Assembly: GCA_964451415.1 (NCBI GenBank)
Contig: CAYVHU010000007.1
Coordinates: 1-64,000 of the forward strand
Direction: 5' to 3'
From: CAYVHU01 sp964451415
Lineage (GTDB): Bacteria; Pseudomonadota; Alphaproteobacteria; Rhodospirillales; Magnetovibrionaceae
Length of the DNA stretch: 64,000 nt
Positions 27,996 through 37,511 of the stretch are shown one piece after another. Both the position numbers and the translations under genes were made by a program. Under the pieces are notes generated by a model. The model worked only from the letters and a program-made list of their open reading frames with translations. It had not been told where the DNA came from and searched no databases. Each line of letters starts with the position of its first letter. Within the stretch, counting starts at the first letter, position 1.

Positions 27996-29407
27996 TTCAA
28001 ATACCTTTCACGCGCTTCGCGCACGGCCACCGCCACGTTGCGCGGCGACGCACCGCCGTAACTGGCGCGACTGTTCAAGGAATCGCTCACGCTGAGGATG
28101 GTGAAAACATCGTCGGTAATACCCGCTTCGACGCCCTGCATGTCAGCAAGGGGCAGATCTTCCAGGGCGTAGCCGCGATCTTCGGCCATTTTCACCAGCG
28201 CGCCGGTGATATGGTGGGCATCGCGAAAGGGCAACCCCAGAACGCGCACCAGCCAATCCGCCAGATCGGTCGCGGTGGTGAACCCCTTGCCCGCGTCGGC
28301 CTTCATACGCTCGGTGTTGAAGGTGGCCGAACGGATCATACCGCTCATCGCGCTGAGGCAAAGCTCCATGGTGTCCGAGGCATCGAACAGCGGCTCTTTA
28401 TCTTCCTGCATGTCCTTGCCGTAGCTCAGCGGCAGACTTTTCATCGTCGTCAACAGGCCCATCAAGGCCCCAAACACCCGGCCCGTTTTGCCGCGCACCA
28501 ATTCAGCCGCGTCGGGGTTGCGTTTTTGCGGCATGATGGAACTACCGGTGGAAAATTCATCGGACACGCGCATGAAACCGAACTGTTCGGAAGTCCACAA
28601 CACCATTTCCTCAGCCATGCGCGACAAATGCACGGCGAGAATCGACAAAACGCTCAAATATTCCAAAGCGAAATCGCGATCCGACACGCTGTCGAGGGAA
28701 TTGCGCGTCGGGCGATCGAAGCCCAGCGCCGCCGCTGTTTGTTCGCGGTCGATGGGAAACGACGTTCCCGCCAGCGCCGCCGCACCCAAGGGACATTCGT
28801 TGAGCCGCACCCGACAATCATGAACACGCGAACGATCCCGCCCCAGCATTTCACCATAAGCCAGAAGGTGATGGCCCAACGTCACCGGTTGCGCCGCTTG
28901 AAGATGGGTAAAGCCCGGCATGGCGCTGGCGGCATGTTCTTCGGCGCGATCAATCAACGCCGCCTGAAAATCCCTAAGCGCGCCATCTACACCGTCCAGG
29001 GCGTCGCGCACCCAAAGCTTCACGTCCGTGGCCACCTGATCGTTGCGTGAACGCGCCGTGTGCAAACGTCCCGCCGCATCGCCGATCAATGCACGCAAGC
29101 GATTCTCCACATTCATGTGGATGTCTTCAAGGGCTCGGGAAAATTTGAAATCCCCCGCCTTGATCTCATCTTCAATGCGATCCAGAGCTTGTAAAATAGC
29201 CTTGCCGTCGGCAGCACCGATGATCCCTTGGTGCGCCAGCATTTGTGCATGGGCGCGTGAAGCACGGATGTCCTGAACATAGAGACGACGGTCGAAATCT
29301 ATGGAGGCATTGATGTCTTCCATCACCGCAGACGGGCCCGCCTGAAAACGCCCCCCCCAAATGGTGCTCGTATTTTTTGCCGCCATGGTGGTCATCTTGT
29401 CTTTCAT
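27992..29407 (-). CDS. argH: Argininosuccinate lyase ArgH
   Basis: ArgH splits argininosuccinate into arginine and fumarate. The family signature [12 protein letters not shown] is present, as are the [13 protein letters not shown] and TSFPIDRE segments. The 471-residue length matches. The exact start is uncertain, since ATG codons at 29407, 29395 and 29386 precede the conserved IWGGRF; I keep the longest. argH is first of an argH-lptM-lysA run. Confidence 0.94.
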   Translation of the reverse strand: MKDKMTTMAAKNTSTIWGGRFQAGPSAVMEDINASIDFDRRLYVQDIRASRAHAQMLAHQGIIGAADGKAILQALDRIEDEIKAGDFKFSRALEDIHMNVENRLRALIGDAAGRLHTARSRNDQVATDVKLWVRDALDGVDGALRDFQAALIDRAEEHAASAMPGFTHLQAAQPVTLGHHLLAYGEMLGRDRSRVHDCRVRLNECPLGAAALAGTSFPIDREQTAAALGFDRPTRNSLDSVSDRDFALEYLSVLSILAVHLSRMAEEMVLWTSEQFGFMRVSDEFSTGSSIMPQKRNPDAAELVRGKTGRVFGALMGLLTTMKSLPLSYGKDMQEDKEPLFDASDTMELCLSAMSGMIRSATFNTERMKADAGKGFTTATDLADWLVRVLGLPFRDAHHITGALVKMAEDRGYALEDLPLADMQGVEAGITDDVFTILSVSDSLNSRASYGGASPRNVAVAVREARERYLK

Positions 29408-29589
29408 AGGGTTTGAAATCCGCCGGAAAAACCTTCGTTACACCGTTTTTCATCGTAAGGAAAGGCCCAGACAATCGCGTTTGGATTCTAGCCCGTGAAG
29501 AGTGTATAGACATAGTGGAGCAATACTTAAAAAAAACAACTTTACCCTGAATTGATCAATGCGAGAATATACGTTAAAAACGGACCTAA

Positions 29590-31512
29590 ATGAACGCGCA
29601 AATGTCCATCTCCAAGACATCCGAACATGTCGGCGGCCCCGAACAGCGGCTGCGCGATGTCGTATCGACGCTTAAGGACTGGATTTGGGAAACCAATGAG
29701 GACCACGAATTTATTTTCGTTTCCGAACGCTTCGAGGAAAGCACCGGTCTGGACACAACAACCCTGATCGGCAAAACCCTGCAACAAGTCGTCCTGGCCG
29801 ATGACCACGTGCACGAACGCGGCCCCATCTTGTTCAACCTGAACGACCACGAACCCTTTAACGACATCGCCTGTTCCTTGCGCTCGGCCGAAGGCGATTT
29901 CCTGCATTTCACATTGAACAGCACGCCTTATTACAATGACAAAAACATGTTTCTGGGCTATCGCGGCGCAGCGCACGACATCACGCCGCTACTAAACGGC
30001 CAATGCTCCCATCATAGAAGGGAAGTAACCTCGGCGCAGAACGAAGCGCGCTATTGCAAACTTGCCGAAATGATACCCGATCTCACTTGTACGCTCCACA
30101 ATGGCATCATCACTTTCATCAACAGCGCCGGCGTGAAGCTGCTGAAAGCGAACGCGAAGGCCCCCTTCATGGGGCATCGTTTCCGTGAATTTCTTCATCC
30201 GGACTTTCACGCGATCTTCGACAACGATGTGAAGACATTAAAAACCCACGGTACGTATCGTGCACGTCTGACATGCTTGGACGGCTCCACCATCGAAGTC
30301 GAATTAACGGCATCTTCATGCCGCGAGCAACCTTCCACAAACTTGATGCTGGTGGCACGCAACGTCTCACAGCGCATAGAAACAGAAGAAAACCTGCGCG
30401 TCAGCCGCGAACGTTACGAACTCGCCGTCAACGGCGCGGGCGACGGCATCTGGGATTGGGATGTCGAAAACGACCAACTCTATATCTCGGCCAAGGTGCG
30501 CGAGTTGACGGGCTACAAAAGTTCTTTCATCAAACTTTCATCATGGCGCCGCCTGATCCATCCGGACGACAGGGAAGAATATCGCACCCATCTGGTCCGC
30601 CACCTCAAAGGAGAAACTCGGGATTTCATCGTCGAATGCCGCTTGACAGGTCGCGGCAAAACAGAACGCTGGATCCGAATTTCCGCAACCGCGCTACGCA
30701 ATGCATCGGGGCGGGTCTACCGCATGGCGGGATCGCTCAGCGACATCACCGACAAGATCGCCTTTGAACAAGAACTCATTCGCGCCAAGGAACATGCAGA
30801 GGTCGCAAACCGCGTCAAGACCGAATTCTTGGCCAACATGAGCCATGAATTGCGCACGCCATTGAACGCCATCATCGGCTTTTCCGATGTCATGCTGTCG
30901 GAATTGTTCGGTCCCATCCGCAAACGTTACCGAGACTACATTCAAAACATTCGCAAATCGGGAGTCCATTTGTTGGGCACCATAAACGATATCCTGGACG
31001 TCTCGCGGATCGAAGCGGGGGGCATCAATCTTGAGATCGAACCGTGTGCGCCACGCCTTTTGATCGACACCGTCGTGCGCACGATCCAACCGCACGCCCT
31101 CGACAAAGAACTTGCCTTGAGTTATCGCACCGCCAAAAAACTTCCCGATGTGCTGATCGACATTCAACGTTTCGAACAAATTCTCCTCAACATTCTTTCA
31201 AATGCCGTGAAATTCACGCCCAAGGGCGGACGCATTCTCGTCACCGCCACGTTGGACCGGACAACCCGCGATGTCGTTCTCGCCGTGCGCGATTCCGGAA
31301 TCGGCATGTCCGCGCAAGACCTCAAAACCGCCCTTTCGGCATTTCGCCAGGTGGACGGTACCTTGTCGCGCAAGTTCGAGGGGCTGGGGCTGGGGCTTTC
31401 TCTCAGCAAAAAAATCGTGGCCTTGCACGGCGCAAAATTACACATCGCCAGCACCCACGGCGGGGGAACCGTGGTCTCGATCCACATTCCGCCGGAACGC
31501 CACGTCGTCTGA
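29590..31512 (+). CDS. PAS-domain sensor histidine kinase (soluble, three PAS)
   Basis: The 640-residue protein has no membrane segment. Three PAS domains lie at about 25-135, 155-265 and 275-395 (the last with GIWDWDVENDQLY and a PAC-like tail), followed by a HisKA domain with the phosphorylated His in NMSHELRTPLNAIIGFSDVML (near residue 418) and an ATPase domain with ILSNAVKFTPKGG, DSGIGM and GLGLGLSL. There is no receiver domain and no adjacent regulator gene, so its partner is elsewhere. The ligand or cofactor of the PAS domains is unknown. Confidence 0.9.
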   Translation: MNAQMSISKTSEHVGGPEQRLRDVVSTLKDWIWETNEDHEFIFVSERFEESTGLDTTTLIGKTLQQVVLADDHVHERGPILFNLNDHEPFNDIACSLRSAEGDFLHFTLNSTPYYNDKNMFLGYRGAAHDITPLLNGQCSHHRREVTSAQNEARYCKLAEMIPDLTCTLHNGIITFINSAGVKLLKANAKAPFMGHRFREFLHPDFHAIFDNDVKTLKTHGTYRARLTCLDGSTIEVELTASSCREQPSTNLMLVARNVSQRIETEENLRVSRERYELAVNGAGDGIWDWDVENDQLYISAKVRELTGYKSSFIKLSSWRRLIHPDDREEYRTHLVRHLKGETRDFIVECRLTGRGKTERWIRISATALRNASGRVYRMAGSLSDITDKIAFEQELIRAKEHAEVANRVKTEFLANMSHELRTPLNAIIGFSDVMLSELFGPIRKRYRDYIQNIRKSGVHLLGTINDILDVSRIEAGGINLEIEPCAPRLLIDTVVRTIQPHALDKELALSYRTAKKLPDVLIDIQRFEQILLNILSNAVKFTPKGGRILVTATLDRTTRDVVLAVRDSGIGMSAQDLKTALSAFRQVDGTLSRKFEGLGLGLSLSKKIVALHGAKLHIASTHGGGTVVSIHIPPERHVV

Positions 31513-31553
31513 TCCGCGCCGTGTGATTTTGTCTTTCGTGTATACTGAAGACT

Positions 31554-32576
31554 ATGACCAACGATTCACGCACCGTGCGCCCCAATTCAAATGCCGTGCG
31601 ACTGGCCACCTTCAACCTGGAAAGTCTGGATGAACCGCCGCGTGGTCGCGCCTCGTTGGAAAGCCGTATCCAGGCCCTGCGTCCGCAACTGCAACGGCTG
31701 CGCGCCGACATCGTCTGCTTGCAAGAGGTCAACGGCCAAAGCGAAGCCAAGGGAATGCCGCGAAGTCTGCATGCTCTGGACCGGGTGCTGGCGGGCACAC
31801 CCTACGCGGATTACCATCGCGTGGTCACGCAAAGCCCCACGGGTCATGGGGTACGCGACCGCCACAATCTTGTGATCCTCTCGCGTTTTCCCATCGTCGC
31901 AACGCAGGAAGTGTGGACCCAACTGGTCGATCCGCCACTCTATCGCTGCCAAACCTCGGACCCGCCGCAAGACGAACCCCAGCCCGTCGTCTGGGACCGC
32001 CCCATGCTGTATGCCGACGTGGATCTGGGTGCAGGGCGGAAAATGGTGGTGATCAACGTACATTTGCGCGCCCCGCGCGCCGCGTTCGTGGCGGGACAAA
32101 AGCGCGACCGGCACAATTGGAAAACCCTGTCCGGCTGGGCGGAGGGGCTGTTCCTCGCCACGCTCAAAGCCGCCGGACAAGCGCTAGAGGTTCGAACCTT
32201 CCTGGAGCGCCTGTTCGATCTGGACAAGGACGCCCTGGTTTGTGTTGCGGGCGATTTCAACGCCGAGGACACACAAGCCCCGGTTCGCCTCATAGCCGGC
32301 GACGAGGACGACATGGGCCAGGGAACATTGATCTCGCGCATTTTGATCGCCGCGGAACGCGGCTTGCCGGAATCGCAGCGTTTTTCCACCATTCACCGGG
32401 GACGCCCCCATATGGTAGACCATATCTTACTATCGCAGAACCTAATGGGCTGGCTGCGTCATGTGGAATGCTACAACGAGGCCCTGCATGATGAAGTGTC
32501 CAGCCCGGCGGCGGTGCAAGACGCCCCGGAATCGTACCATGCGCCGCTGGTATGCGAATTGGTCCCGCCGGATTGA
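31554..32576 (+). CDS. Endonuclease/exonuclease/phosphatase (EEP) family protein
   Basis: The 340-residue protein has the EEP superfamily active-site layout: LATFNLES, the catalytic Glu in VCLQEVNGQ, NVHLRAP, the VAGDFNAED Asp/Asn and the final His in HMVDHILLS. No signal peptide is seen, so it is likely cytoplasmic. EEP enzymes cleave DNA, RNA or phosphodiesters of small molecules, and the target here cannot be read. It sits 41 bp after the PAS kinase gene. Confidence 0.85.
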   Translation: MTNDSRTVRPNSNAVRLATFNLESLDEPPRGRASLESRIQALRPQLQRLRADIVCLQEVNGQSEAKGMPRSLHALDRVLAGTPYADYHRVVTQSPTGHGVRDRHNLVILSRFPIVATQEVWTQLVDPPLYRCQTSDPPQDEPQPVVWDRPMLYADVDLGAGRKMVVINVHLRAPRAAFVAGQKRDRHNWKTLSGWAEGLFLATLKAAGQALEVRTFLERLFDLDKDALVCVAGDFNAEDTQAPVRLIAGDEDDMGQGTLISRILIAAERGLPESQRFSTIHRGRPHMVDHILLSQNLMGWLRHVECYNEALHDEVSSPAAVQDAPESYHAPLVCELVPPD

Positions 32577-32624
32577 CCCTCCGCTTGCCACCTTAGGAAA
32601 GACTCATTTTGAACGGGTGTTACC

Positions 32625-34433
32625 TTGGATACGACCCTTTATCCCATTTCTTACGACCCCACTTTATGCGCGAAACTGCGCACGCGGCTGAAGGATGACG
32701 GCCTGAACGGTTTTCTCATTCCCCACGCCGACGCGCATCAGAGCGAGAGCCTGCCGCCGGGCGATGAGCGTCTGGCGCGGCTCACCGGCTTCAGCGGCTC
32801 GGCGGGGTTCGCCATCGTCTTGGAAGGGGTGGCGAGCGTGTTCGTAGACGGACGCTATACGCTTCAGGCGGCAAACGAGGTGGACAGCGAAGTCTTCGCA
32901 ATCCACCACAGCACCGAGACACCGGCGGAGGCATGGCTGAAAGACCACCTCAAGCCCGGCGATGAGATCGGTTACGATCCCTGGCTGCACACCCCCCAAG
33001 GCGTGGCCCGTTTTTCCCAAGCCTGTATCGAGGCGGGAGCGAAACTGGTGGCATGTGCGGAGAATCCCATCGATGCCCTGTGGCATGATCGCCCGCCCCC
33101 GCCCGCCACGACACTTGAAATCCATGACATCGCCTACGCCGGACGCACAAGCGCCGAAAAACGCGCCATCGTGGCCCAAGCCCTTAAGGAACAAAAGGTC
33201 GACGCCGTCATTCTGGGTGCGGGCGACAGTATCGCGTGGCTTTTCAATATCCGCGCTTCGGACGTCCCTTATACGCCATTGGTACTGGCCTTCGCCCTGC
33301 TCGGCGTCGACGGACGGGCAACGCTGTTTATAGACGCCGGACGCGTAAACGAAGCGGTCGCTGCCCATCTCGGACCCGATGTCGTTATCGCCGCACCCGA
33401 TCAATTGGCAACGACGCTGGAATCACTGGGAAATCACAAGGCACACGTTCTGGTCCCCCACGACGGCACCGCGGCGTGGCTTTCGCAACACCTGGAACGT
33501 AGCAGGGCATGCGTGCTTTTTGGTGACGATCCCTGTGCGGCTCCCCGCGCGGCAAAAACGCCGACAGAAATCGACGGGATGACGCGCGCACACGTGCGCG
33601 ATGGGGTGGCGATGGCGCGGTTCCTGGCGTGGCTGGACGAAACCGTGTTGCGCGGTGATCTCAGTGAGCTTTCTGCCGCTGCAAAGCTGGATGCGTTGCG
33701 TGGCGAAAACGCGCTGTTTCGCGGTCTAAGTTTCCCGACCATTTCCGCCGCCGGCCCCAACGCCGCAATCGTGCATTACCGCGTGGGTAAAGAGAACGAT
33801 CGCACCCTTGAACCCGGAACGTTTTATCTAGTGGATTCCGGAGCGCAATATCAAGACGGCACCACGGACGTGACACGCACCGTCGCCATCGGCCCGCCCT
33901 CGGCAGAAATGAAAGACCGTTTCACCCGCGTGCTCAAGGGTCACATCGCCCTTGCACGCCAACGTTTTCCCAAGGGCACCTGCGCGCGACAATTGGATGT
34001 TTTGGCCCGGCACCCCCTGTGGGATGCCGGGCTAGACTACGACCACGGCACCGGTCACGGTGTGGGCGTCTACCTGAGCGTTCACGAAGGGCCGCAACGT
34101 ATCGCCAAACGGGGGCCTGATGTGGCCCTGAAAATCGGCATGGTGACGTCGAACGAACCGGGATATTATAAAGCGGGCGCTTACGGGATCCGCATCGAAA
34201 ACCTCGTCACCGTCTGTGCCGCAGCGCAGGGACAGGATGAGGAACGCGAGATGCTGGCGTTCGAGCCCTTGACGCTGGTGCCGATCGACCTCAACGCAAT
34301 TGCGCCAGAGTTGATGACCGAAACCGAGAAAAACTGGCTCAACGCCTATCACGCCCATGTCCGCACAGCGCTGAGCCCGCTGCTTGAGGGGTACGCGAAC
34401 GCATGGCTAAAGAAGGCAACCCGCATCTTTTAG
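32625..34433 (+). CDS. pepP: Xaa-Pro aminopeptidase (aminopeptidase P, M24B, long form)
   Basis: It should release N-terminal residues before proline. The 602-residue length equals the three-domain eukaryote-like aminopeptidase P. Dinuclear metal ligands appear in DSGAQYQDGTTDVTRT, GTGHGVGVYLSVHEGP, TSNEPGYY and GIRIENLV. Translation appears to start at TTG 32625; no closer ATG fits the family N-terminus. The preceding EEP gene ends 48 bp upstream. Confidence 0.92.
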   Translation: MDTTLYPISYDPTLCAKLRTRLKDDGLNGFLIPHADAHQSESLPPGDERLARLTGFSGSAGFAIVLEGVASVFVDGRYTLQAANEVDSEVFAIHHSTETPAEAWLKDHLKPGDEIGYDPWLHTPQGVARFSQACIEAGAKLVACAENPIDALWHDRPPPPATTLEIHDIAYAGRTSAEKRAIVAQALKEQKVDAVILGAGDSIAWLFNIRASDVPYTPLVLAFALLGVDGRATLFIDAGRVNEAVAAHLGPDVVIAAPDQLATTLESLGNHKAHVLVPHDGTAAWLSQHLERSRACVLFGDDPCAAPRAAKTPTEIDGMTRAHVRDGVAMARFLAWLDETVLRGDLSELSAAAKLDALRGENALFRGLSFPTISAAGPNAAIVHYRVGKENDRTLEPGTFYLVDSGAQYQDGTTDVTRTVAIGPPSAEMKDRFTRVLKGHIALARQRFPKGTCARQLDVLARHPLWDAGLDYDHGTGHGVGVYLSVHEGPQRIAKRGPDVALKIGMVTSNEPGYYKAGAYGIRIENLVTVCAAAQGQDEEREMLAFEPLTLVPIDLNAIAPELMTETEKNWLNAYHAHVRTALSPLLEGYANAWLKKATRIF

Positions 34434-34456
34434 GAGAAAAGTTAATTTTTTCGTAG

Positions 34457-34517
34457 GATTCAAGCGTGTAACAATAGACTCTACGAGCACGCATTCAGGA
34501 TCGTAGTCATCAGAATC
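34457..34517. promoter_or_regulatory. Three GANTC (CcrM) sites in the upstream region of the 34539 gene
   Basis: GATTC at 34457-34461, GACTC at 34477-34481 and GAATC at 34513-34517 fall within 61 bp, immediately before the gene. GANTC is the target of CcrM, whose gene is in this window. Clusters of such sites in promoters are known to couple transcription to replication in alphaproteobacteria; the effect here is inferred. Confidence 0.55.
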
Positions 34518-34538
34518 GTGGTCGAGAGGTTTGTAAAA

Positions 34539-34982
34539 ATGGGCCTTTTCAGTTTTGGCAAAAGCGATGACGCCAACAATCCCCCACCGATCAGCAAACC
34601 GGTTGATCCCGTTTGGGCGCATACGTCCGAAGGCGGCTTCTTTTCCTTCCTGGATATCGACCCGGAAGAACTGGGATTAAGCGGTGTGGGGGGCGTCTAC
34701 ATGATCTGGCATGCCGGCATCCATCCGGAATGGGTGTTCGCCGGACATAGCAACGACCTCGCCGCCGCCCTGCACGGCGCAGGCGACAATCGCGACATTA
34801 CGGACTATGAGAAGAATGGCGGGTTGTTCGTCACCTGGGCGCCGGTAAGCGAACCGTACCGCCCCGGTGTCGTCAAATATATCGAACACACCTTCCGCAC
34901 CTTGATCGCAAACCCTGGTTCCTATAGCGACAAAACCTACCCCGTCCCCGTTATCGCGCCGAGGCGCAAAAGCGCCACATAA
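34539..34982 (+). CDS. Unknown protein with a degenerate GIY-YIG-like domain
   Basis: I do not recognise a named family. The 147-residue protein starts at ATG 34539 with GAGAGG nine bases upstream. After a short N-terminal MGLFSFGK segment it reads GVGGVYMIWHAGIHPEWVFAGHSNDLAAALH and later VVKYIEHTF, which resembles the GIY-YIG pattern (G-[IV]-Y, then a G-x-S-x-D-L strand-helix, then a Glu). The Arg expected after the DL pair is Ala here, so nuclease activity is doubtful. Its upstream region carries three GANTC sites. Confidence 0.6.
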   Translation: MGLFSFGKSDDANNPPPISKPVDPVWAHTSEGGFFSFLDIDPEELGLSGVGGVYMIWHAGIHPEWVFAGHSNDLAAALHGAGDNRDITDYEKNGGLFVTWAPVSEPYRPGVVKYIEHTFRTLIANPGSYSDKTYPVPVIAPRRKSAT

Positions 34983-35032
34983 CCCAACGCGTTTCCACGA
35001 AGTGCGCCATAAATACCATAGACAGCATCATT

Positions 35033-35055
35033 ATCCATAACGCGCATGGATTTTT
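35033..35055 (+). terminator. Weak terminator-like hairpin after the 34539 gene
   Basis: ATCCAT (35033-35038) and ATGGAT (35046-35051) are perfect inverted repeats around a 7-base loop and are followed by T residues. The stem is short and AT-rich, so termination would be weak. Confidence 0.3.
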
Positions 35056-35082
35056 CCCCCTGTACGCATTACCTCTTATACG

Positions 35083-35116
35083 ATACATAGCGCCTGTTAC
35101 AATACATAGCGCCTGT
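35083..35116. repeat. 15-bp direct repeat upstream of the diguanylate cyclase gene
   Basis: ATACATAGCGCCTGT occurs at 35083-35097 and again at 35102-35116, a period of 19 bp. It lies about 95 bp before the start codon of the PAS-GGDEF gene and may be a tandem protein-binding site or a recent slippage duplication. Confidence 0.75.
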
Positions 35117-35210
35117 GGGGACGTAAGATCAGACAATAACAATCAAGCTTTGAGATGCGGCGGTCTAGCGTCGCGCCGAAAGACTTGCGGGATCGTGCCG
35201 GGAACATGCC

Positions 35211-36833
35211 ATGAGCGGATTTGACATCCTCTCCTCCGATGCTTTTTTGGAAACACTGCGCGCCATTATCGTCGCCGGGCTGTTCGTGTTCGCGTTCTCA
35301 CTGGGACGCAAAACCCGTCAACACCGCTACAAGGGCTGGTCCATGCTCATCTGGGGGCTGGCTTTGCTGATGATGGGCACGATCCTGGACATTACCGATA
35401 ATTTTCCCCAATTGAACCGTTTCATCGTCATTGGCGAGACACCAACCCAGGCCTTTCTGGCGAAAGTGGTGGGTTATATCGGCGGCTTTTTGTTGCTCTA
35501 CGTCGGCTTGCGCGCCTGGTTGCCTCACGCCATAGCTCGAAACAACGCCGATGAGGGCGAGGCCCAGGAAGAAATTCGTCAACGCTATCGCGATCTGGTG
35601 GACATGGCTCCCGACGCCGTTATTTTGCACCGCCTCGGCAAAATTATCTACGCCAATGCCGTCGCCGCACAATTGGCCGGCGTGGCGAAACCGAAAAATC
35701 TGATCGGCAGGAACATTCAGGATTTTGTCCATCCCCAATATCGGGTCTTAACACGCGAACGACTGCTGTCCCTCAGCGCAGGCCGGTCCAAAACCCCCCT
35801 TATCCACATCAAGATGATCGCTGACGACGGCGTGGAACGCGACGTCGAGGTTGCCTCTGGAATCACCTATTTGCAGGGGAAGAAGGTAACCCAATCGGTA
35901 TTGCGTGATATCAGTCAGCGGATTCGGGCGGAACTGGCGCTCAAGGAATCCGAACGCGACTTGCGCTCCATTTTCGAAAACATGGCGGAATTTTACTACC
36001 GCACGGACTTGAACGAACGCGCCGTGCGCGCCTCCGGGGCTGCGGAGGAGATCACCGGTTGGACCCGTGAAGAATTCATCGGCCTCGATATAACGAAACA
36101 TTACAAGGACCCGGACGGTCGTGCGCGTTTTTTACAAAGTCTTGAAGAATCCGGTGGACGATTGCGCAATTTTGAAATCCAGATGGTGCGCAAAGATGGA
36201 CGCCGAATCTGGGTATCGGTCAACGCGCAGTACTATAAAGACAAAGATGGAAACATCCTGGGCATCGAAGGCACGGTGCGCGATATCACGGACACCGTGC
36301 AAGCCCGCGACGTTCTGGAACACATGGCCATGCACGACGTTCTGACGGGTCTCGGCAATCGCCGCAGCTTCGACAGCCGTCTCAAAGAAGCCCTGTCGCG
36401 CACACGACGCAGCGGCGTGGGCGGCGCGGTTTTGTATTTCGACCTGGACGGCTTCAAGTCCGTGAACGACACTTACGGTCACGATCAAGGTGATAGTGTC
36501 TTGCGCGCCGTGGGTCGGCGGATCAAGGCGCTGGCCCGCGAGACGGATTACGTGGCACGTATCGGGGGCGACGAATTCTGTCTGATTATCGAAGGCACCA
36601 TCAACAACAACGCCATTGAAAACGTGGCGAACAAACTGATCGATGCCGTAAGAAAACCCTACGACATCAACGAACACAGCATAACCCTTGGGCTCAGCGT
36701 CGGCATTGCGGCTTTCAGCGGCCAAAAGGACACCGATACGGTGCACAAAATTGTCGTCCGCGCCGACAAGGCGATGTACCGTGCGAAAAACAACGGCGGC
36801 AACACATTTTGCTTTTCCCCAGGCGACATTTAG
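35211..36833 (+). CDS. Membrane PAS-PAS-GGDEF diguanylate cyclase
   Basis: The 540-residue protein has three N-terminal membrane segments (about 15-33, 43-60, 83-106), two PAS domains (about 125-245 and 255-370) and a GGDEF domain. The active site IGGDEF is intact near residue 451, and an RETD sequence five residues before GGDEF matches the inhibitory I-site, so product feedback is likely. There is no EAL domain. It should make c-di-GMP in response to a membrane or redox-type signal sensed by PAS. Confidence 0.92.
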   Translation: MSGFDILSSDAFLETLRAIIVAGLFVFAFSLGRKTRQHRYKGWSMLIWGLALLMMGTILDITDNFPQLNRFIVIGETPTQAFLAKVVGYIGGFLLLYVGLRAWLPHAIARNNADEGEAQEEIRQRYRDLVDMAPDAVILHRLGKIIYANAVAAQLAGVAKPKNLIGRNIQDFVHPQYRVLTRERLLSLSAGRSKTPLIHIKMIADDGVERDVEVASGITYLQGKKVTQSVLRDISQRIRAELALKESERDLRSIFENMAEFYYRTDLNERAVRASGAAEEITGWTREEFIGLDITKHYKDPDGRARFLQSLEESGGRLRNFEIQMVRKDGRRIWVSVNAQYYKDKDGNILGIEGTVRDITDTVQARDVLEHMAMHDVLTGLGNRRSFDSRLKEALSRTRRSGVGGAVLYFDLDGFKSVNDTYGHDQGDSVLRAVGRRIKALARETDYVARIGGDEFCLIIEGTINNNAIENVANKLIDAVRKPYDINEHSITLGLSVGIAAFSGQKDTDTVHKIVVRADKAMYRAKNNGGNTFCFSPGDI

Positions 36834-36849
36834 GGTCCAAATACCTTTT

Positions 36850-37401
36850 ATGGTCAGGCTGACAAAAATTTACACAAAGACGGGCGACGGCGGGCAAAGC
36901 GGGCTGGTGGGCGGTGCGCGTGTGAAAAAGTCTCATATCCGTTTCGAAGCCATCGGCGCCGTGGACGAAGCCAACGCCCAGATCGGCCTGGCGCTAGCCC
37001 TGTCGCCTGCCGCAACGGCGCGTGACGCCCTTTTGCGCGTGCAAAACGATCTTTTCGACCTCGGTGCCGATCTGGCCGCCCCCGGTGAGAAGGAAGGGAC
37101 CTTGCGGATCGAATCGAACGCAACGGCGCGCCTGGAAAGCGAAATCGACGCCCTCGGCAAAGCCCTGGGTCCGCTCAGCAGTTTTGTTTTGCCCGGCGGA
37201 ACGCCGGGGGCGGCCGCTCTGCATGTGGCACGCACCGCCGTGCGCCGCGCGGAACGCACCGCCGTGCGTCTTTTTGAAAGCGACCCCATAAACCCTGAAA
37301 TTCTAAAATACCTGAACCGTTTGTCGGATTTGTTGTTTCAGATGGCGCGCGTGGAAAATAGGGGCGAAGACATCCTGTGGAAGCCCGGTGAAAACCGCTG
37401 A
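36850..37401 (+). CDS. pduO: Cob(I)yrinic acid a,c-diamide/cob(I)alamin adenosyltransferase, PduO type
   Basis: This enzyme transfers the adenosyl group of ATP to cob(I)alamin, giving the coenzyme used by NrdJ. The N-terminal IYTKTGDGGQSGLVGG loop binds ATP; RRAERTAV and YLNRLSDLLFQMAR complete the family signature. I start at ATG 36850 for 183 residues; the frame is open upstream into the GGDEF gene but without homology. It precedes etfBA by 110 bp, a neighbourhood often seen in alphaproteobacteria. Confidence 0.92.
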   Translation: MVRLTKIYTKTGDGGQSGLVGGARVKKSHIRFEAIGAVDEANAQIGLALALSPAATARDALLRVQNDLFDLGADLAAPGEKEGTLRIESNATARLESEIDALGKALGPLSSFVLPGGTPGAAALHVARTAVRRAERTAVRLFESDPINPEILKYLNRLSDLLFQMARVENRGEDILWKPGENR

Positions 37402-37511
37402 GAGCGCTCTTGGCCCACAATTTTTTTGCACCTGCGAAAAGAAATTGCGAAGGGTTCGAAATGTTTCTAATGTGAACATCCTTTCAATCGCAGACACCGT
37501 GGAAAAACAAG

